From Plazaster borealis (taxonomy: Eukaryota > Echinodermata > Asteroidea > Forcipulatida > Labidiasteridae): DNA of 64,000 nt. This document shows, piece by piece, positions 28,201-37,200 of this stretch. Position numbers and translations under genes: made by a program. Position 1 is the stretch's first letter, and each line of letters begins with the position of its first letter. The stretch lies in contig CM037472.1 in NCBI GenBank assembly GCA_021014325.1, positions 186,001-250,000 of the forward strand, read 5' to 3'. Below the pieces are notes generated by a model, which did no database searches, was not told the DNA's origin, and saw nothing but the letters and a program-made list of their open reading frames with translations.

Positions 28201-31200
28201 TACTCTCATCAGCATAATATGTACCAAGCCTTCAACCTTCTATACACATGATGTTGCCTGGCCAAAGCCCAAAAGCCATTTCCAGCATTTCATTTGAATA
28301 AGTTAAATTAATTTCTGGTATACAACTTACCCTAGCCATGACATCTGCTGTTATAGCTTCATGTCTCTTAGTAGCTGCTTCAACAGCAAATATGTTATTA
28401 CTTGGTATGACACTCTCCTTCAGTACACTAGTCATGTCAGCAAGCCAAGACTCACGTAATAACGCCTGCAACATTGGACAAGATACAACTCATTAAAAGA
28501 CTCACATAATAACGCCTGCACATTGCACAAGATACAACTCATTAAAAGACTCACGTAATAACGCCTGCAACATTGCACAAGATACAACTCATTAAACATG
28601 TTAAAAGACTCACGTAATAATGCCTGCAACATTGCACAAGATATAACTCATTAAATGACTCACGTAATAACGCCTGCAACATTGCACAAGATACAACTCA
28701 ACAAAAGACTCGCATAATAACTCCTGCAACATTGCACAAGATATAACTCTTTGAAACGACACTTTTCATGCGGTAAACTTGACACAAATTCAGCTAAATT
28801 AATAATTTTGTGTCAGAAAGCCTTCCTATTGAAGTTTATAACACCTTTTAATATCAAATAACAAATTCATGCAAATACTGTGCAAGTCTCGAGCGTGTTC
28901 AACATTTTTGGGAACCATTGGTTTCCACAAACATTGGTTTAATGTGTGAAGGAAACAAAATCATGCATGTCAACGGATCTCAAAGATTAATGCTTGAGAC
29001 TTGCACGATTTACTACTGAGAGTTGAAGTGAAAGAATTAATGTTTGAACCTTTCTGGTAAACTTTTCAGCCAATCTCTCCAGCCTCTCTTGTCGTATTAG
29101 TTCTTTTCTGAGTGCGATTCCTCGATCATGTTCTGCTTTCTCCAGTTTACTCCATGCTTTCTCTACATCACTAACAAGATGTCCTTCTGGTGGTGTGTAG
29201 GGTCTCATATGACATGAACGTATCAGAGCCAGTAGGTTAAAGATAGCAACTTCTATATTAGCTCGCTCAGCATACCTTCAAATATACAGTCAAATAACCA
29301 AGTATATCAACATTAATTTACATTGATCAGATTGAAGATAGCAACTTCTACATTAGCTCGCTCAGCATACCTTCAAATATACAGTGAAATAGCCAAGTAT
29401 ATCAACATTAATTTACATTGATCAGATTGAAGATAGCAATGTCTATATAAGCTTGCTCAGCATGCCTTCAAATATACAGTGAAATAGCCAAGTATATCAA
29501 CATTAATTTACATTGATCAGATTGAAGATAGCAATGTCTATATAAGCTCGCTCAGCATACCTTCAAATGTACAGTCAAATAACCAAGTATATCAACATTA
29601 ATTTACATTGATCAGATTGAAGATAGCAATGTCTATATTAGCTCGTTCAGCATACTTCCAAATATACAGTGAAATAGCCAAGTATATCAAAACTAATTTA
29701 CATTGATCAGATTGAAGATAGCAATGTCTATAAATATTAGCTCTCTCAGCATACCTTTAAATCTACATGTACAGTGAAATAGCCAAGTATATCAAAATTT
29801 ATTTACATTTATCAGTTTGAAAATGGCAACTTCTCAGCCATGTCAGTAAACCTTCAAATATATAGTGAAATAACCAAGAATATCAAGATTAAACTTCTCT
29901 TGGATTTTATAATTGATAAAATAAATAAGTTGTACATTTTAAACAGAACTAACTTATTTCTACAACTATTGATGAGCCTACTTACTTTGGTGGTTTTTCT
30001 ACAGTTCTGTATGTTTTAAAGGTCTGCATAAGTGCTTGTATTCCTTCCAGTGAGTTAGGGAAGTTATGATCTGACAGTTCAAGTATCTTGGCTTGAATCC
30101 ACTGTAGAAGGTGAGCCACCATGTGTTCATAGTCATGCTGCATCCTCTCAACATCCATCAACTGACTTACAATCTGTTACCACAAACATAATCAAGATGG
30201 TTAGAATAATAATAATAACATATAGTCTTATATAGCGCATTTATCTACCAATAAGGTTCTCAAGGTGCCTGAACAAACAGAAGTATTGTAAGACAGGTTT
30301 GTGAATTTCTTAGATTTGATACCATTCAGCAGCCACTGCCAGAAACATCAGGGCAAACCCCTTCTCTTAGCAATAAGTGTAACTGGGTTCTTTTACTTGC
30401 ATTACACAACACACGGGACCTACGGCTTTGCATCCCATCCAAAGGATGAAGCAATAATGGTTAAGTGTCTTGCTTAAGGACACAAGTGTCAAGACCGGGA
30501 CTCTAACCCACACTCTGCTGATCAGACACACCAGAGCTTGAGTCTAGTGCTCTTAACCGCTAGGCCACGACACGCCATCATCTTTGTAAGACCAAGTCCG
30601 AACTGGCAGTTGAGGCTACGGCTGCGGCTGTTGTTAGGGGTGTTGCTGTGGCCCTCCAATGCTTCAATGCATGTTCACATGATGATCAAGCTGCAGCCAC
30701 TAATTCAAACATGGCTTATCTAGTCATAAGATGCTAAATAACCCACCTTGGCTATTCTCTTGCCTCCAGTTTTCTCTGACTTCATCTTGGCAAAGTAGTG
30801 ATAATAAGCAGCCACATAAGTCATGATTGACTTCTCATCAGGTTTCTCTACATCCACATCTTTAATGATAAAACGCATTCAAGAAAATAAACGTTGAGAA
30901 AATAACTTTCATTACCAATCATTGAAAGAGCCACGTATTGAAGTTTGTTACAGAGGGTCTTCAAGATCAAATTCAGTTTTAAGATCCACTAATTTTATAA
31001 TAGATGGAGTCCTTATGAAAGTGAGGAAACAATTGCAAGTATCCAACCTCATGTTAAAAGGGTGTAAGAGCCATTGTAAATGTATTTAAGTGCAATCTTT
31101 GTCAAAATTGATGACATCACATTGGACTAAAGCTGTGGGAGGTTTTTTTTTCCTGCGTCTCAACAAAGCAAGAGTGTAGGGGTGAGAACAAGCAAAAGGC

Positions 31201-34200
31201 CTGTCAAAACCCAAAACGTTTGATGACATCACACTGGACTAAAGCTGTGGGAGTGGCTCTTTTTTCTGCATCTCAACAAAGCAAGAGTGTATGGGTGAGA
31301 ACAAGCAAAAGGCCTGGTTTCACGCTCAAACATCTTGAAAGGAGGAACCAGGTCAGACACACTGGTGGCACATTTACCATGAACAAATCTGTAGAAAAGA
31401 CAGATGCTTACCACAGAATTAATTTTAATGAGAGTCATTTCTATGAAAAAATTAAAAATGATTGATGATGATCTTCTTAGGACTAGAGCTTGCAGTGAGA
31501 CAGTACATGTACCTACTCATAAGTTGAGTAAAATGTTCCAAACAGTATTCAAATTGCACATTTTGCAACAGTTCCATATGGAGCTTCGACTTGTATTTTT
31601 AAAGCCACACATGTAGTGCTAATACTTCACTTAAAGGTAGCGTCATAGATTGGTTTTTTTGTCAACGTAAAGCTAATTTATAGGCAAAATGATAAAGAAA
31701 TATACAATAAAAGTCACATGTGAACATTTCAGCTGAATACAGTGTCTACTTGCTGAAAATACAGTGACAAACTGTCACTGTATTTTCAAAAGAACATCAA
31801 AACCATCCACGTTTAGTGAGGTGACTGCAGGTACCAACCGTATCTCTGGCTGCATCATTCATGAACAGACACCAACCCTTAGAAATCTGAGCAACAATTC
31901 ATGCACGAATCATTTCTCAGATTTAATTTTTTTCTTTCTATGAAATCAAATGTTCATTTTAAATTGTATTTATACAAGATTCTTGAAAATAAACACACCA
32001 TAGCAATTTGCTATAAATACAACTTCAATTTGTATATAATACAACTAAATTGTTAAAAGTAACATAAAAAAAAAAGTAAAACTTGGGACAAGGATGCTTA
32101 TTTTAGAAACCCTATTTGCCCATTCGCCCGAATTTGTGCCACCATTACAAAGGTTTAATGATAACATGAACGGCAGTTGAGCAAATTTTTAATTGTTTGC
32201 AAGTAATCGGAAACGGGGGCCAAGTCTTATTCTCATATTTTCTTTGTTGATTTGTTAAATTTATTTTACTGTCATACAGCAACAATATTAAATTTTACTT
32301 TCCCAATAATATGATATAATTTGTATAGCCATAAACTTCACATACACGTAAAACTCAATATGGTTGGGACCAACTTGGTCCTGGAAGTTCAAACAAGTGC
32401 GAGACTTGCAGTCTATTCGCTGAAGACGCTGGTGCCTTTCTGCATTCAACAAGTATCCTCGCGCCACTGAATACAAACTGACCTTTTACAGCTGTGCAAA
32501 ACAGCCTCTAGTGGATGCCGGAACAAATCTTATAAAACTTTTGGGTAATTGGTTTTTCCTTCCAAATGACAAAGATCTACCTGGGTGTTAAATGAATAAT
32601 AAATGTTTTGCATTTGTGCAATGGACAGAATATTTCCATTCGTTGAAAGGTGGAATGTTCCATTCAATTCAGCTTTGCCTGGTTTAATGGAACTCATGAA
32701 AATATTCTCACCATTGCACTCATAAACATTCATTATTCGTAGACTATCAACAGCTGCAGTGCTTCCCACCAAGTAAATTGTTATGGTCATTAATTTGTGT
32801 AGTAGTTAACAATCTATGATCCTATCTTTAACTGTCACCTGAATGAGTCAAATCATCTGTATGCTTATTTACCTTCAGCATCCAATAGATCTGAGATTCC
32901 CAACTCCTTCTTAGCCACAGAGAAAGCCATATTCAGATTCTCTTCATTGCTTCTTGAACTCAGCTCCTCAAATGGAATTAGCTCTGGTCTAGTGATATCA
33001 AGCAGATGATATATGGGTTTGGGAGCATGGGAATCTATGGACCGCAACAAAACTAACATAAATATAGCTGAGGGATGGGGTGATCATTTTACAACACAAG
33101 ACAGTTTCAGTTCTTCAGTTCTTCTTTCAAATCTACAAACTGCTTGCATATCCTTCACACAGTTTATATTTTCTTGACATTTTACAAGTAGTTATTTACT
33201 CAATCCTTTCAAACAAACATGAAATTAATCATATTTGGTGACTTAAACATTAAAAACAATCATCAATAAAAAACATAATCAACTTTGATCTAAATCAACC
33301 TTCACTGAAAGCACTAACAACATAGAAAGGTAGCTTACATGTTTTTGTTTCACACTCCTTAGACTAATGTGTGATAAGCACTGTATAGTCAGTGCTGTAT
33401 AAAAGGTCATGCCAAATTGATATTCTTTATCCCCAGATGCAATTATTACATCGATTACAGCTTGTTTTGATGTCCTCAATGTGTGCATAAATCAAACCAG
33501 TACAAAATGATTCACTTTCAGGTAACTGTATTTCCTTGTTTCTTTATTGATAATGTAGTTTAATCTTCCTTGGCATTAGTTTCAATTCTTCATTGCACAA
33601 GAAGTCACACTTTCAAAATGTAAGGTTTTCATTTTCATTCTAGTTCATTTTCTTTGTTGTTTCTGTTTTGGTTCATTTTTTCTTTGATTTTCCTTGTATT
33701 GTATTTTTTGTTCATGTTTTGTTGAGGTCGAATAAATAATAATAATTTCCTGGGTAGACCTCACAAACTCTGACAAAAAAATATCAAATTGAATCTTGTT
33801 ACTAACTTACTTTTTGGGGAAAAATTGTTTTGTTGGCACAAACTACAATGCATACAGATGTCTTCGAGAAAGACTCTGCTAGGGTCGAAACGTCAGGCCA
33901 TTAACTATTTTGTGCATTTATACCATAGGTCCTTTTGGTTGGTAAGCAGTTTGCAACAGCTAATTTTATTTTCTCAAATGTCAAAAAGAACAAATAATTT
34001 GTTAAGAGGAATAAAACTCTTTCTCCATGATGAACTTACTGGTGAACATGAATGAGTGCGTTGAAAGCTAAGCCATTCCTCCAGCTGCTTGTGAAATTCT
34101 TAATAGTGACACCTGAATACCTGTAAATCAAGTAGATAACAATATCAAATAACTTCCTCAATGAGATATACCATCAGGGAATAAATTTGCTAATTGAAAC

Positions 34201-37200
34201 AGAATTCAAGAATGACACAGGTATGTGATGCCTTGCACACATACATTTAAGACAACCAAACAACCCAAATAGTCAAAGTTTTCACTTGTTCTCCAAACTC
34301 ACTACTTATTTATCATCACAAATTTAAGTTTTCCTGATTCTGAGGCATCAAAAACCTCATGAAATGTGTAATTGGTAATTAGCTTACTCTTCTGTATTCA
34401 ATAAACACACTGTTTAACCAACCGGTGAAAATTCCATCACCTTGGGGGGGGGCACTTTTCAAGAAAACAGAATAATGGTCAAAATGTTTTAAGGGGTTTC
34501 ATGCATACATAATGTATGCACATAATGTATGTATGCAATCTCATTGTATTATTTATTCACAGTAGTTTGAATTACTACATTTATGTTTCAATGTTTACAC
34601 TACTGTAAGCTGTTAATCAATGTCATTTCCAGATGTCAATATGGAATAAATAACAGTCCTTTGAGGGGACAAATTTGTCCAAATTAAAAATAACCAAGTA
34701 ATTTTTAATCAAATCCAATTATGTACACCTTTAACGTACCAAATAGTAAACAATGTAAGTGTTGCAATGTGAATTGTCAGTTTGCTATTCACAGAGGCTG
34801 GTATAGACCTTATGCACATGACGTCATTTGAGTAGGGCGCCCTCGACAAAGAAGGTTGCTCATTGGACCATCCTGTGAGCTACTTGCACATAGATGAGCA
34901 TTTCCATTGTTTCATCAATGTTTTGCCTCTAAGATGGCATCGTGATGGCAGCAATGCATAAGGTCTATATAGAAATGTTCTGCTTTTAAAGTTCTGCAAA
35001 AAAGGCAATTAACTGAGGGTACCCCATGAAGGCAGTGAACCATTTCTTACCCAGCTGTTTTCCTCTGACACCAAAGCAGTAATGCTTCCTTTGCAGAACG
35101 AGTTTCAGTGCTTCCTCCATCCTAAGAGAAAGAATACAATCCAACTTGACGCTATGAATCATGGCCCTCAATAAACAGCAGTTGATATCCAAATACGATA
35201 ACATGATCTGCTTTTTCATACAGGAATAACAGTGTGAGGATTCAGTCTTCATGGTATATTAGAGAGGTTTCGCAAGTTTACGGCTATATACAGATACAGA
35301 TGTGCCAACACTTTGTGTATTCACATGATTAGTAACCGCAGCGTCCATGTTTTGCATGGACGTTAACATTGGATACAGGAGTTCATACATGTATGTAAAA
35401 AAAACAGTACCTTTTTGCTGATTTTAGTTGTATTTTTGCCCTAGATTAAAAACATTTCTCATGGTATTTCTTTTAATGATGTCATCCATGATATAGATAG
35501 AAATGTGTTAGTCATTTGTAATCATACCAGGTTGGTCCGAAAATGTTAAACAAAAATACTGTTCAATCAAATTCTCCAATATAACAGGAACATACACAAT
35601 TTTGTTTTGCATTTGTTTTGCTTGCAAAACCTATGGCAAAGTGTAAATCTATACTTTGGCCTAGGCCTGACATAACTCTACTCTATCAAGCATCCATTGT
35701 GAACGAATATGGTGACATATTTGTTTCTGTATCTGTACGCTTGCGAAACCTCTCTACTGACTCAGTTGGGAGCTGGCCTTTTTTCTTCAAGGACTTCAGG
35801 GCTTAGACAAAGCTATATACCTGTGAAGTGAATGGAAGGGAGGACCACATGCCTATGAGCGAATGGTGAAGCTATGAAGTCTTTTCCAACTTGATTTTGT
35901 GATTTTTTTGTTATTATTATTCAAAGTCTCAATCATAATTTATTCATAATATTTATGTAAACAAGTGAAGACCTGAAAGGTTAACCAATCATAATGCATA
36001 ATAGGTTAATGTATGCTGACCCCATCGCTTATGATTGGTTTAGAATTTTGCTCCCTGTTAGGGTAGCAAAAATCAAGAAATAAACAAAAAAATAGAAATT
36101 CCTGACAAGTTGGAAAAGGCCCTCATGACTTCACCACTTGCCTGTGTGGTCTCCGGTTCCAGTCGTTTTGTGGCTACACAGCTGTCTAAGCCATGAAGGC
36201 CTTGACAAAAGGCTAGCCATTGATCCATCAACAACAGCCAGTAGCCTCCAACCAAGGTCATTACCAAGCAGTGAAGACTGGGTCCTCAAACAGTTATTCA
36301 CATTAATAAATACCTTATGTAAACGGGTAAAAATGCTATGATTGGGTGACTTTTCTTTCTGCGATTGTTTCAAGATTTTGTGTAGTCATAATACGTTATT
36401 CTTAATTACTTTTCTTCTTGTGAGCGCCCTCAGAACACCTTAGGTGGATAGTTTTGCGCGTTATAACCTATTATTACCTCAATTTTGATGTCTTGAATCT
36501 GGAAGCGAAGAATGATTGTCCACATAAGACCCAAGGTCAATCTAGGATTACCATCTACTATATCCTCAGCTCCAATGCTCTCAAGTCGTACCTATTTGGT
36601 CAGGATAAATTAAAGAAAAGTTAAGTTCTGAATAAATGTGCAGTCATTAAGTAATAAACCACAAGGGAAACTGACTAGGTAAAGGTGATCCGTCTGCTGC
36701 CGCTTCCCAGGTTGTATTGTAAACTCAGGTGGGATCCCTGGCTACACGGCAGTTACAGGTTGTATGGCTTCTGACTGGCACCCCGAACAAAGATATTGAC
36801 AAAATAAGGAGACCGCCAACATTAGGGCTAGAAAGCTCAGTTGGTAGAGCGCCGGCATGTTAATCTGGAGGTTGCAGGGTCAAGTCCCGCTCTAGGAAAT
36901 TTGTCTTTGTTAAACCCAAAGTCATTACAATTTTGCACAAATAGTGGTGAGTTGTGGCATGCTAATTGTTCACAGCAGGTAGAATCAACAGTTCAGAATC
37001 TAACCTCCTGCATGACCTCACTTCCTTCACAAGATCTTGTAAAACTCTTCAGCCCATCCAAGCTGTCTTGGATTAGACCCGTGGGGTCCAACAAATGTTT
37101 GTAAAATTGAACTGAATACAATTGCCACATCATTTTTGTGTATACTCTAATACTTCAGTTTTCATTATCTGTCCCCATGCCATCACATTAGATGATTATT

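Noticed and set aside
28432..28632. Cys/Tyr-rich small protein on the minus strand
   Set aside because: It is translation of the 50-bp exon-edge array read across units; no start or splice context.
37010..37105. Extra spectrin exon (reads [17 protein letters not shown] on the minus strand)
   Set aside because: No acceptor AG precedes it, the donor is weak, and CH1 is already complete without it.
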